Shown here: positions 33,961 to 41,900 of the stretch, piece after piece
Numbering within the stretch: position 1 is the first letter of the stretch
How the letters are laid out: every line of letters starts with the position of its first letter
NCBI GenBank assembly: GCA_949297365.1
Contig: CASFSL010000015.1
Coordinates: 1 to 64,000 of the forward strand
Direction: 5' to 3'
Source: an uncultured Bacteroidales bacterium
GTDB taxonomy: Bacteria; Bacteroidota; Bacteroidia; Bacteroidales; UBA932
DNA length: 64,000 nt
Position numbers and translations under genes: made by a program
The notes under the pieces: generated by a model
What the model was told of the DNA's origin: nothing
Database searches by the model: none
What the model saw: the letters and a program-made list of their open reading frames with translations, nothing else

Positions 33961-33989
33961 GCCGGTCTGCACCGGCAGTTACAAAGATA
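33961..33989 (-). promoter_or_regulatory. Probable promoter and 5' hairpin upstream of the 6S-like RNA
   Basis: TATCTTTG on the minus strand (33989-33982) matches TAnnTTTG. A 6-bp hairpin with a 4-nt loop (33961-33976) begins where transcription would start. No clear -33 element. The RNA would then carry about 25 nt before the long rod. Confidence 0.4.
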
Positions 33990-34101
33990 GTGATTTTTCT
34001 GACAGTACGGACAGCAGTGCAGGGTACCGGTGCATATTAATACGAAAAAGTCTGCGAGTTGACTTTTTCTGCATTCGGTGTGGAAATACGGAATTTATGT
34101 G

Positions 34102-34109
34102 TATGTTTG
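34102..34109 (+). promoter_or_regulatory. Probable -7 element of the nadC-nadA gene
   Basis: TATGTTTG matches TAnnTTTG, 18 nt before ATG 34128 and 33 nt before ATG 34143. It lies in the divergent spacer with the 6S-like RNA. No strong -33 match. Confidence 0.45.
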
Positions 34110-34127
34110 TGACGGTTTTCACAAGTA

Positions 34128-35927
34128 ATGTACAGACAAGTTATGACAGCAGAGCAGAAACGCCGGGAAGAACTGGTGGACAGGATAATAGACCTTGCGA
34201 TAGACGAGGATATAGCAACGGGGGACGTGACTACGGATTCGATCATCCCCGAATCGACATCGGCAGTGGCGACTATGACAGCCAAGGCGGACGGGGTGAT
34301 ATCGGGACTCCCGGTGGTGGAGAGGGTCTTCCGTAAGTTTCAGAAAGACATAGTCTTCAAGCCGGTGCTTCATGACGGAGACAGGGTGCGCAAGGGGGAT
34401 GTGATCCTGCGGGTGGAGGGCAGTTATCCCGCGCTGCTTAAGGCGGAGAGGACGGCTCTTAATTTCTTCCAGAGGATGTCTGGCATCGCAACGGAGACCG
34501 CCAGGTATGTGGCTGAGCTGAAAGGAACTCATACCAGGCTGCTGGATACCCGCAAGACAGCTCCCGGCATGAGGGTGACTGACAAGATGGCTGTGCGCGA
34601 CGGCGGCGGTACCAATCATCGCATGGGCCTGTACGACATGGTCATGATTAAGGACAACCACATCAAGATGGCTGGTTCGATAGCCCAGGCAGTGGCTCAG
34701 GTACGCTCTAAAGTGCCGTCGGATATCAGGGTTGAGGTGGAAGCGACTAATATGGATGAGGTCAGGGAGGCTCTGGAGGCCAGGGCTGACATCATCATGC
34801 TGGACAATATGTCCACAGAGGCCATGCGCGATGCGGTCAATGTCATCGGTGGCAGGGCACAGACGGAGGCTTCCGGCAACATGACCCTGTCCCGTCTGAA
34901 AGAAGTGGCACAGACTGGAGTGGATTTCATCAGCGTGGGAGCATTGACCCACACTGTCAAGGCTCTGGATATAAGCATGAATGTCCAGCTGACTCCGGAA
35001 TATCTGGTGAAGGCTGTAAATGAACTGAAAAAGAAGCACAATGCCATAGTGCTGGCTCATTACTATGTGCCGGCTGAGGTTCAGGACGTGGCGGACTTTG
35101 TGGGTGACTCTCTGGAACTGTCCCGTAAGGCCGCGGCATCGGATGCGGACATGATAGTGTTCTGCGGCGTAAGATTCATGGCTGAGACAGCGGCTGTGCT
35201 CGCACCGGGCAAGAAGGTGCTGCTGCCGGTGCCCGATGCCGGGTGCTCGCTGGCTGACGGCATTACGGGAAAGGATCTCGAGGCGTGGAGGAAGCATCAT
35301 AAGGACGGGGTGGTTATATCGTATGTCAACACTACCGCCGATACCAAGGCGCACACCGACATCTGCTGCACTTCGGCCAATGCGGTGAAAGTGGCCCGGA
35401 CCGTGGCGGCCTCCGCTCAGGACAGGCCGGTGCTTTTTGCCCCTGACCGCAATCTGGGCGGCTATATCAATTCCACAGCCGGGTTGAAGATGGAACTCTG
35501 GAAGGGCTGCTGCCATGTCCATGACCGTATTACTTCCAAGGTGGTGGAAGAGGCTCTGAGACATTATCCGGAGGCTGAGATACTTATCCATCCGGAAGCC
35601 GCCTGCTCGTCGGATCCGAAGATTACGGGCAATCCCCGTTGCTTCTTCTATTCGACTTCGGGTATCATCCGCCATGTAAAGGAGTCGGACTGCAGGCAGT
35701 TTGTCATTGCCACTGAACTGGGCGTCATGCACCGTCTGCGACAGGAGGCGCCTGGGAAAGAACTCATCCCTCTGTCGGACAGTCTGATATGTGAGGACAT
35801 GAAGAAGATAACGCTGCTCAGTCTGTTCGAGACCCTCCTGCATCAGAGTGAACGGAAAGTGGTGTCGGTGAGTCCGGACATTGCTGAGAAAGCCAGTGTA
35901 CCTGTGCGGAAAATGCTTGAACTGTAA
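34128..35927 (+). CDS. nadC-nadA: Fused quinolinate phosphoribosyltransferase-quinolinate synthase (NadC-NadA)
   Basis: A 599-residue two-enzyme protein. Residues about 1-285 are NadC: AERTALNFFQRMSGIATETA, LDTRKTAPGMRVTDKMAVRD, GGGTNHRMGLYDMVMIKDNH, ending SVGALTHTVKALDISM. Residues about 295-599 are NadA: AIVLAHYYVPAEVQDVADFV, with the three 4Fe-4S ligand cysteines in VFCGVRFMAET, DICCTSANAV and SLICEDMKKI. NadA makes quinolinate from iminoaspartate (the NadB product) and dihydroxyacetone phosphate; NadC turns it into nicotinate mononucleotide. The domains run in the reverse of pathway order without a stop. The start may be 34128 or 34143. A repeat-rich divergent region lies upstream. Confidence 0.93.
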   Translation: MYRQVMTAEQKRREELVDRIIDLAIDEDIATGDVTTDSIIPESTSAVATMTAKADGVISGLPVVERVFRKFQKDIVFKPVLHDGDRVRKGDVILRVEGSYPALLKAERTALNFFQRMSGIATETARYVAELKGTHTRLLDTRKTAPGMRVTDKMAVRDGGGTNHRMGLYDMVMIKDNHIKMAGSIAQAVAQVRSKVPSDIRVEVEATNMDEVREALEARADIIMLDNMSTEAMRDAVNVIGGRAQTEASGNMTLSRLKEVAQTGVDFISVGALTHTVKALDISMNVQLTPEYLVKAVNELKKKHNAIVLAHYYVPAEVQDVADFVGDSLELSRKAAASDADMIVFCGVRFMAETAAVLAPGKKVLLPVPDAGCSLADGITGKDLEAWRKHHKDGVVISYVNTTADTKAHTDICCTSANAVKVARTVAASAQDRPVLFAPDRNLGGYINSTAGLKMELWKGCCHVHDRITSKVVEEALRHYPEAEILIHPEAACSSDPKITGNPRCFFYSTSGIIRHVKESDCRQFVIATELGVMHRLRQEAPGKELIPLSDSLICEDMKKITLLSLFETLLHQSERKVVSVSPDIAEKASVPVRKMLEL

Positions 35928-35956
35928 ATTATTTGCAGGGTGATTCTCAGGAACAC

Positions 35957-35987
35957 TTGATATTTTGTCTTTCTTTCTCTAATTTTG
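35957..35987 (+). promoter_or_regulatory. Promoter of the Rpn-like gene
   Basis: TTG at 35957-35959 and TAATTTTG at 35980-35987 are 20 nt apart. Because this box covers the GTG at 35985, translation must start downstream, at ATG 36006. Confidence 0.5.
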
Positions 35988-36005
35988 TGGAAAAGCCATG
36001 CAGGT

Positions 36006-36941
36006 ATGAAGAAAGAGAAGTATATAAGATTTGACTGGGCGATGAAGCGCCTGCTCCGCAACAAAGCCAATTACAGTGTGTTGGAGGGATTCCTTACAAC
36101 GCTGCTCGGGCATTCTATCAAGATCAGAAGTCTTTTGGAGAGTGAGAGCAATCTGGAATCTCCGGAAGATAAAGGCAACCGGGTCGATATGCTTGCCGAG
36201 AATGAGAACGGGGAGCTGTTCTTGGTGGAGATACAGAACAACAACGAGACTGCGTATTTTCACAGGATGCTTTTCGGTACCTCCAAGTTGGTGACAGAGT
36301 ATATCAACAGAGGGGACAATTATGATAAAGTGCGCAAGATATACAGCATCAACATAGTGTATTTCCCTCTCGGAACGGGAAGCGACTACATCTATCACGG
36401 CAAGACGGAGTTCAGGGGGATGAACAGCAATGAACTGCTGGAACTATCGCCGTTTCAGAGACAGAAGTTCAATGTGGATGCGGTAAGTGAGCTTTATCCT
36501 GAGTATTATATTCTGAAAGTCAATGACTTCAATAAGGTGGCCAAGTCACCGCTGGAGGAGTGGATATATTATCTGAATACCGGTGAGATTCCGGATGGGG
36601 CGACCGCGCCCGGTCTGGACGGGGTGAGGGAGCATCTTAAACTGGGAAGTATGAGCAAGGAGGAACTCAGGGCATATTATCGCCATCTGGACAATCTGGT
36701 CATACTGCATGACTGCATCTTCTCATCCCAGGAGGAGGCCCGTTTTGAGGGGATGGCCAAAGGGTTGGCAGAAGGCCGTGCAGAGGGTCGTGCTGAGGGA
36801 ATCGCAGAAGGTCGTGCTGAGGGAATAGTCGAGGGAGAGAGAAAAAAGCAGCTGGAGATAGCCCGCGCTATGAGAGACAAGAATTTCTCATTCGAGGATA
36901 TAACAGCAGTAACAGGAATTACTGCAGAAGAATTGTCTTAG
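36006..36941 (+). CDS. Rpn/PD-(D/E)XK nuclease family protein
   Basis: A 311-residue protein starting MKKEKYIRFDWAMKRLLRN, the hallmark opening of the PF12784/Rpn-type PD-(D/E)XK family. The nuclease core is NRVDMLAENENGELFLVEIQ (about residues 58-77), with D and ExQ, followed by AYFHRMLFGTSKLVTEYI. The C-terminus carries an Ala-Glu-Gly-Arg/Ile repeat (about 250-280), which varies in length in this family, then KKQLEIARAMRDKNFSFEDI. Rpn proteins cut DNA and promote recombination or phage defence in E. coli. It stands alone between nadC-nadA and a convergent kinase. Confidence 0.87.
   Translation: MKKEKYIRFDWAMKRLLRNKANYSVLEGFLTTLLGHSIKIRSLLESESNLESPEDKGNRVDMLAENENGELFLVEIQNNNETAYFHRMLFGTSKLVTEYINRGDNYDKVRKIYSINIVYFPLGTGSDYIYHGKTEFRGMNSNELLELSPFQRQKFNVDAVSELYPEYYILKVNDFNKVAKSPLEEWIYYLNTGEIPDGATAPGLDGVREHLKLGSMSKEELRAYYRHLDNLVILHDCIFSSQEEARFEGMAKGLAEGRAEGRAEGIAEGRAEGIVEGERKKQLEIARAMRDKNFSFEDITAVTGITAEELS
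36760..36836 (+). repeat. In-frame AEGR/AEGI coding repeat
   Basis: Within the Rpn-like gene, short units coding for A-E-G-R-A-E-G-I repeat about six times with near-identical DNA (for example GGTCGTGCTGAGGGAAT twice, near 36786 and 36810). Such tracts can gain or lose units by replication slippage without shifting frame. Confidence 0.7.
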
Positions 36942-36951
36942 GAACAGTTCC

Positions 36952-37944
36952 TCAGAGATTCTCGGCTATCAAGGCGCGGATTTCCCGTTTTGCAGATTTC
37001 CAGCGTGGAATATCTATTTTGGGACCTATGACCTCCACGACTTTGGATGCAGTGATGGAGCCTACCTTGCCGCACACGTCCAGAGGCATTCCCAGGGCGT
37101 GGGCATAGAGGAATCCGGCGGCATAGAGATCCCCGGCTCCAGTGGCGTCCCTGACATCAGCCGGACATGCCTCTATATGATGGAACTCCTCTCCGCTCTT
37201 GATGTAGGAGCCTTTTGCGCCTATCTTTACGACAGCGATATCGCACATGCCGGCGATGATCTCCACCGCCTCGCGGGGGCAGTGACGGGTAAACGTCTCT
37301 GCCTCGGTCTCGTTGGCGAAGACTATGTCCACGTACTGCTCCACGATATCGTGCAGGAAGGTGTCGTTGGACTCCACAACATTGTAGGAGGCCATATCGA
37401 TGGCGATGTAGCAGCCGGCATCCTTTGCCAGTTTCACGGCCTGTCTCAGAAGCTGCTGGTTCTGTACCAGATATCCTTCGATGAAGAAGTAGTCGTATCC
37501 TTGGAAATACTCCGGTCTCAGGTCTTCTGGACACAGCTCCAGGGCCGCTCCCAGGTAAGTCGCGAATGTCCTTTCGGCGTTGGGCGGGGTGATGAACACA
37601 GATGCTCTTCCCGAGTCCTCTTTCCCGATAAGCAGGTTGGACTTGATGCCGTTGCGCTCCTGATCCGAACGGTACAGGGCTCCTATCTCGTCATTGCCGA
37701 CCTTGCCGATGAAGCCTGAGGGCATTCCGAACACGGCCGTACCTGTAATGGTGTTCCCGGCCGCGCCTCCGGCGACATACTGGGCACCTATTGTCTTCAG
37801 CACCTGCCAGATCTTGTTGCCGGTCTCTTTGTCTACATGCTGCATACTGCCTACCGGCAGGTGGAACTCCCTGAGCAGGCTGTCGTCAGGGAGCACCGCC
37901 AGTATGTCGGTCAGGGCATTGCCTATTCCGAGGATGGATTTCAT
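36952..37944 (-). CDS. PfkB-family sugar/nucleoside kinase, adenosine kinase-like
   Basis: A 330-residue PfkB (ribokinase) family kinase. The N-terminus reads SILGIGNALTDILAVLPDD. The N-terminal signature region is GGAAGNTITGTAVFGMPSGF (about residues 57-76). The C-terminal signature DATGAGDLYAAGFLYAHALG (about 261-280) holds the catalytic Asp. The overall pattern fits the adenosine-kinase-like branch common in Bacteroidota, but the substrate (adenosine or a sugar) cannot be fixed by eye. It converges with the Rpn-like gene and follows the dipeptidyl-peptidase gene by 12 nt. Confidence 0.85.
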   Translation of the reverse strand: MKSILGIGNALTDILAVLPDDSLLREFHLPVGSMQHVDKETGNKIWQVLKTIGAQYVAGGAAGNTITGTAVFGMPSGFIGKVGNDEIGALYRSDQERNGIKSNLLIGKEDSGRASVFITPPNAERTFATYLGAALELCPEDLRPEYFQGYDYFFIEGYLVQNQQLLRQAVKLAKDAGCYIAIDMASYNVVESNDTFLHDIVEQYVDIVFANETEAETFTRHCPREAVEIIAGMCDIAVVKIGAKGSYIKSGEEFHHIEACPADVRDATGAGDLYAAGFLYAHALGMPLDVCGKVGSITASKVVEVIGPKIDIPRWKSAKREIRALIAENL

Positions 37945-37956
37945 TCAGTGCGAATG

Positions 37957-40395
37957 TTAATTGTTGTTCATCTGCCTGATGTCCACACTGTCCTCACAGT
38001 CGCCTATGAGCCAGCGGCTGAAGAAGTCGGCCATCTTCCAGAAGAAGTATTCGTCCATGTCTCCGAAGCCGTGACGCTGTCCGGGCAGATAGAGCATCTC
38101 GAAACGCTTGTTGGCCCGGATGAGGGCATCCACTACGCGGATGGTGTTGGCCGGGTGTACATTGTCGTCCATGTCGCCGTGAACCAGCAGCAGATGGCCC
38201 TTGAGGTTCTTGACGAAGTCCTGGTTGGCCTCGATGCTGTAGTTGAATGTGGTGTCGCCCTTTTCGGATACGACTTCCTTGACGCCGTGATGAGTCTCGC
38301 TCCACCAGCGGTTATAGATGCTGTTGTCGTGGTTGCCGGCGCAGGATACAGCCGCCTTATAGAAGTCGGGGTAGGTGAGGATGGCTGCCGTGGACATGAA
38401 TCCGCCGCCGGAGTGGCCGTGTATTCCGACCTTGTTGATGTCCATGTATCTGCGCTGTGCCGCCAGTTGCTGAAGGACGTATTTGTGGTCGGCCATGGGA
38501 TAGTCGCGCATGTCACCGTAACCGAAGTTGTGATACCATTTCGAGCGGTCGGGATGCCCTCCCCTGTGGCCTACGGTCACGACTATGAAGCCCAGCTGGG
38601 CCAGACGGTCGATGCGGTTCATCCTCGATGTCCAGAAATATTCGGTGGACTCTACCTGCGGTCCGGGATAGACGTACTCTATGATGGGATACAGCTTGGT
38701 GGAGTCGAAGTCGAAAGGCTTGTATATGACACCCCAGAGGTCGGTGATGCCGTCGGCTGCCTTGGCCTTGAATATCTCGGGGAACTTGTAACCGGCCATG
38801 AACAGCTGGCTGAGATCGCAGGTCTCCAGATCCATGATTTTCTTGCCGGCGGCATTGTAGAGGGCGTTGGCAGGAGCGGTGTCCACTCTTGAGGCGTTGT
38901 TGACGAAGTACCTGTAGTCGTCAGGCATGTGGCTGCGGTTGTCCATGTTGCCGGGGTTGAGCATCCTTACACCTTTGCCGTTCAGGTCTGCGCTGAACAG
39001 GTGGTTGTAATAAGGATTCTCCTCCCTGTCATATCCGGTGGCGGTGAAGAATACCTTGCCGGTCTTCTCATCCACGCCTTCGATGGTGGATACATGATAG
39101 GCTCCGTCGGTCAGCGGGCGTATCAGCTTGCCGTCCTTGTCATGCAGGTAGAGCTGGGCCCAGCCGTTGCGCTCTGAGCGCATGACGATCTCGCCGGTGT
39201 TCTCCACCAGCTCGAAGTCACATACGTCGATGTAGGTGTTCAGACGCTCCTCTATCAGTACCTGCACGGAATCGGTGTCCAGCCAGTAACGGCAGATGTC
39301 CACTCTGTGCTCATCGCGGCTGACACGGGTGAAGTAGAACGAGTTGTCATCTCCGAGCCATTCGGATACAAGGTAGTCGCCGTAGAAGTCCTTGTTGGTC
39401 CAGGGCTTGGTGCTGATCATGACTGTCTGGTCCTTGAAGGCCCATACGTCCAGAGTCCTGGAAGTCTTGCTCTCCATGTCGAACAGCATCAGGTAGCTCT
39501 TGGGACCGGGCTCTCCGGGCATCTGGTATTTGTAGGTCTGGAGTTCCGGACGGGGATCGGCGGTGGAGTTGATTACCCACATCTCGCCGATGCCGGACAT
39601 GTCGTATTTCTGGTGCAGGAAACGTCTGGAGTCCGGAGACCACTGGAGCATGACATAGTATCTGCTGCATGTGTCCCTGTCCTCGACTCCTGAGTAATCG
39701 TTGCCGCCGTAGGCGACATCTTTCGTGCCGTCGGTGGTAAGGGCGTGTTCAATCACGGTGGAGTCTTTCTCGTCCTCCATCAGTTTGCGGAGATTCTCCA
39801 TATCCGTCCAGTAGAGGTTGTAGCCTTTGGCATATACTGCATAACTGCTGTCGGGAGATATATTCGCCCATTCGGGGAATTCTTTTTCTTCCTCCATGTC
39901 CGTTACGTCGGTAAGTTCCCTGGAGTCTATGTCGTATTCGAAGCGGAAGACTTTTTTCTTCATCCCAGGCTTGCCGTCAACGGTGGTGTCGGGCTCGTCT
40001 ATCGTGGACTTGATGCTGAAAGTAAAGGTGTTGTCGTCTTTCAGTTTCAGGTCCATGAACGGTATATGCTGCGCATCGAACGGGTCGTGTATAATCTCTG
40101 TAAGTTCCATGGCGAGCCTGTCAAGGTCAAAGACCGCCTTTTTGCTCTTGGCAGCAGGGTCCACAATCCAGTAGCCGGCTCCTTCCGGGGTCTCCCATTT
40201 GTACCAGAACTTGTCGGAGTTGGGGAACCATGACGGATTGACGGTCTGCGAGAAGACCATGCGGTTGACCTTGTTCGGTGAGAATCTTTCAGCCATGTCG
40301 TAGTTGGCCTCTGTCACCGGGGTCTGCTGTGCCCATGATGCCGCTGCGGACGCGCACATCAGGACGGATGCGATGAGAATAAAGTTACGTTTCAT
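37957..40395 (-). CDS. Dipeptidyl peptidase IV-type S9 serine peptidase
   Basis: An 812-residue exported peptidase with signal peptide MKRNFILIASVLMC...SWAQ. The N-terminal beta-propeller (DPPIV_N) covers about residues 110-560. The C-terminal alpha/beta hydrolase has the nucleophile in GIHGHSGGGFMST (Ser about 662), Asp in HGDMDDNVHPAN (about 743), and His in PGQRHGFGDMDEY (about 775). Such enzymes remove X-Pro dipeptides from peptides in the periplasm and feed amino-acid-fermenting Bacteroidales. The start overlaps the upstream phosphoesterase gene by ATGA. Confidence 0.92.
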   Translation of the reverse strand: MKRNFILIASVLMCASAAASWAQQTPVTEANYDMAERFSPNKVNRMVFSQTVNPSWFPNSDKFWYKWETPEGAGYWIVDPAAKSKKAVFDLDRLAMELTEIIHDPFDAQHIPFMDLKLKDDNTFTFSIKSTIDEPDTTVDGKPGMKKKVFRFEYDIDSRELTDVTDMEEEKEFPEWANISPDSSYAVYAKGYNLYWTDMENLRKLMEDEKDSTVIEHALTTDGTKDVAYGGNDYSGVEDRDTCSRYYVMLQWSPDSRRFLHQKYDMSGIGEMWVINSTADPRPELQTYKYQMPGEPGPKSYLMLFDMESKTSRTLDVWAFKDQTVMISTKPWTNKDFYGDYLVSEWLGDDNSFYFTRVSRDEHRVDICRYWLDTDSVQVLIEERLNTYIDVCDFELVENTGEIVMRSERNGWAQLYLHDKDGKLIRPLTDGAYHVSTIEGVDEKTGKVFFTATGYDREENPYYNHLFSADLNGKGVRMLNPGNMDNRSHMPDDYRYFVNNASRVDTAPANALYNAAGKKIMDLETCDLSQLFMAGYKFPEIFKAKAADGITDLWGVIYKPFDFDSTKLYPIIEYVYPGPQVESTEYFWTSRMNRIDRLAQLGFIVVTVGHRGGHPDRSKWYHNFGYGDMRDYPMADHKYVLQQLAAQRRYMDINKVGIHGHSGGGFMSTAAILTYPDFYKAAVSCAGNHDNSIYNRWWSETHHGVKEVVSEKGDTTFNYSIEANQDFVKNLKGHLLLVHGDMDDNVHPANTIRVVDALIRANKRFEMLYLPGQRHGFGDMDEYFFWKMADFFSRWLIGDCEDSVDIRQMNNN

Positions 40396-40907
40396 ATTGT
40401 GTTGGTTGTATTATTGACAAATCTGGGCCATTCGCCGACTTCCATGTCGTGGATATTCCCGTCGTCGATGTGGAAGCGGATGGCGGTGCGGACCTGATGG
40501 AATCCCTGGATACCGGCGGCTCCCGGGTTGATGGTGAGCATATTGTATTTCTTGTCGAAGATGACCTTGAGTATGTGCGAATGTCCGCAGACGAAGATGT
40601 CCGGCAGGTGGGCATTGATAAGGGCGAACGCCTTGAAATCATAGCGTCCGGGATAGCCTCCTATGTGCATCATCAGCACTTTCTTGCCCTCACATTCGAA
40701 AAACTGCGTGTACGGGACCCTGGAGCGTACCGGAGTCCCGTCGCAGTTGCCGTAGACGCCTTTCAGCGGTTTGAACGCCGCTATCTGCAGCAGGGTCTCC
40801 TCATTGCCGAAATCCCCCGCGTGCCATATCTCGTCCACCGGTTCGAGGAACTTCCTGAGCGGGTCATCGAACCAGCAGTGTGTATCTGATATCACTCCTA
40901 TGTGCAT
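40392..40907 (-). CDS. YfcE/MJ0936-type metallophosphoesterase
   Basis: A 171-residue calcineurin-like phosphoesterase starting MHIGVISDTHCWFDDPLRKF. The frame is open well upstream through the antisense of ispF, but ATG 40907 matches the family start. Metal-binding motifs are SDTH (residues 7-10), WHAGDFG (about 28-34), GVYGNCDG (about 50-57), MMHIGGYP (about 79-86) and VCGHSH (about 104-109). In place of the usual HG in the fourth motif there is HIGG, so one ligand region deviates slightly. Substrate unknown; related enzymes cleave phosphodiesters. It is translationally coupled to the downstream peptidase. Confidence 0.87.
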   Translation of the reverse strand: MHIGVISDTHCWFDDPLRKFLEPVDEIWHAGDFGNEETLLQIAAFKPLKGVYGNCDGTPVRSRVPYTQFFECEGKKVLMMHIGGYPGRYDFKAFALINAHLPDIFVCGHSHILKVIFDKKYNMLTINPGAAGIQGFHQVRTAIRFHIDDGNIHDMEVGEWPRFVNNTTNTI

Positions 40908-40914
40908 AATGCTA

Positions 40915-40944
40915 CAAAGGTAATGAAGAATTTCCCTAAATTTG
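40915..40944. promoter_or_regulatory. Divergent -7 elements for the phosphoesterase and ispF
   Basis: TACCTTTG on the minus strand (40922-40915) lies 7 nt from the phosphoesterase ATG; TAAATTTG on the plus strand (40937-40944) lies 26 nt before ispF. Both fit TAnnTTTG and share a 63-nt spacer. Confidence 0.5.
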
Positions 40945-40970
40945 CATATTGTTATCGTTAAAGTAGAGAT

Positions 40971-41459
40971 ATGATCAGGATTCCATACAGGATAGGGCAC
41001 GGATATGACGTGCATGCCCTCGGGGAGGGTCTGGATCTGTGGCTGGGCGGAGTGAGGATTCCGCATACGAAAGGCTGTATCGCCCATTCGGACGGGGATG
41101 TGGCCATTCATGCCCTTTGTGACGCCATGCTCGGAGCCCTGGCTCTCGGCGACATCGGAAAGCATTTCCCGGACACCTCGGACGAGTTCAGGGGCATCGA
41201 CAGCAAGATACTGCTGCACAGGGTCAATGACCTGATAGCTGCACAGGGTTACTCGGTGGCCAATGCCGACATCACCATCGCGGCCCAGAAGCCTAAACTG
41301 GCAGGATATATTCCAGAAATGAGAGAGGCCCTGGCCGGTATCCTGAAAGTGGATGTCTCTCAGGTATCGGTCAAGGCCACAACTACCGAGCATCTCGGCT
41401 TCACCGGTCGCGAGGAGGGCATCGCCGTCTGGGCCTCAGTCCTCCTTACGGCTGTTTAG
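40971..41459 (+). CDS. ispF: 2-C-methyl-D-erythritol 2,4-cyclodiphosphate synthase
   Basis: A 162-residue enzyme of the MEP isoprenoid pathway, converting CDP-ME 2-phosphate to the cyclic diphosphate with release of CMP. Zinc ligands lie in GHGYDVHAL (about residues 9-17) and in the AHSDGDVAIHALCDAMLGAL segment (about 40-59). Also conserved are DIGKHFPDT and the C-terminal TTTEHLGFTGREEGIAVWA. Length matches the family. dxr, another MEP gene, is in this window at 53.2 kb but is not linked. Confidence 0.96.
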   Translation: MIRIPYRIGHGYDVHALGEGLDLWLGGVRIPHTKGCIAHSDGDVAIHALCDAMLGALALGDIGKHFPDTSDEFRGIDSKILLHRVNDLIAAQGYSVANADITIAAQKPKLAGYIPEMREALAGILKVDVSQVSVKATTTEHLGFTGREEGIAVWASVLLTAV

Positions 41460-41463
41460 TGTC

Positions 41464-41877
41464 TCAGTCGTCGTAGTGGAAGCGGATGTCCTTGATGATG
41501 TCGGGATGGAGGCTGTTGGAGACGGGGCAGGTGCGGGCTGCGGACTCGATGAGTCTCTTGGCCTTGTCATCGTACCGCTGTCCTTTGGGGAATGTGATGT
41601 CCACGACGATGCGGGCTACGCGGCGCGGGTTGGCGGCCATCTCCTTCTCTATCTCGACTGTCGTTCCGTCAATGTTGAATCCGTAGGACTGGGCCGAGAT
41701 GCCCATGATGGTCAACATGCAGGATGCCAGAGAGGAAGCGAATATATCGGTGGGGGAGAAATACTCGCCTTTCCCGTGGTTGTCCAGGGGTGCGTCGGTG
41801 ATAATCTTGTTGCCTGACTGCTCGTGCAGGATCTCGGTGCGCAGATTGCCGAGATAAGTGGTTCTCATCTTTGTCAT
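41464..41877 (-). CDS. OsmC/Ohr family protein
   Basis: A 137-residue OsmC-fold protein. The two redox cysteines are present in SLASCMLTIMG (about residues 49-59) and ARTCPVSNSLHP (about 113-124). OsmC and Ohr proteins reduce organic hydroperoxides through this thiol pair. The sequence fits the broad OsmC branch better than Ohr, but I cannot separate them firmly. It lies 23 nt downstream of miaB on the same strand and converges with ispF. Confidence 0.88.
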   Translation of the reverse strand: MTKMRTTYLGNLRTEILHEQSGNKIITDAPLDNHGKGEYFSPTDIFASSLASCMLTIMGISAQSYGFNIDGTTVEIEKEMAANPRRVARIVVDITFPKGQRYDDKAKRLIESAARTCPVSNSLHPDIIKDIRFHYDD

Positions 41878-41900
41878 AACTTATCTGTTTAAAAAAGTTG

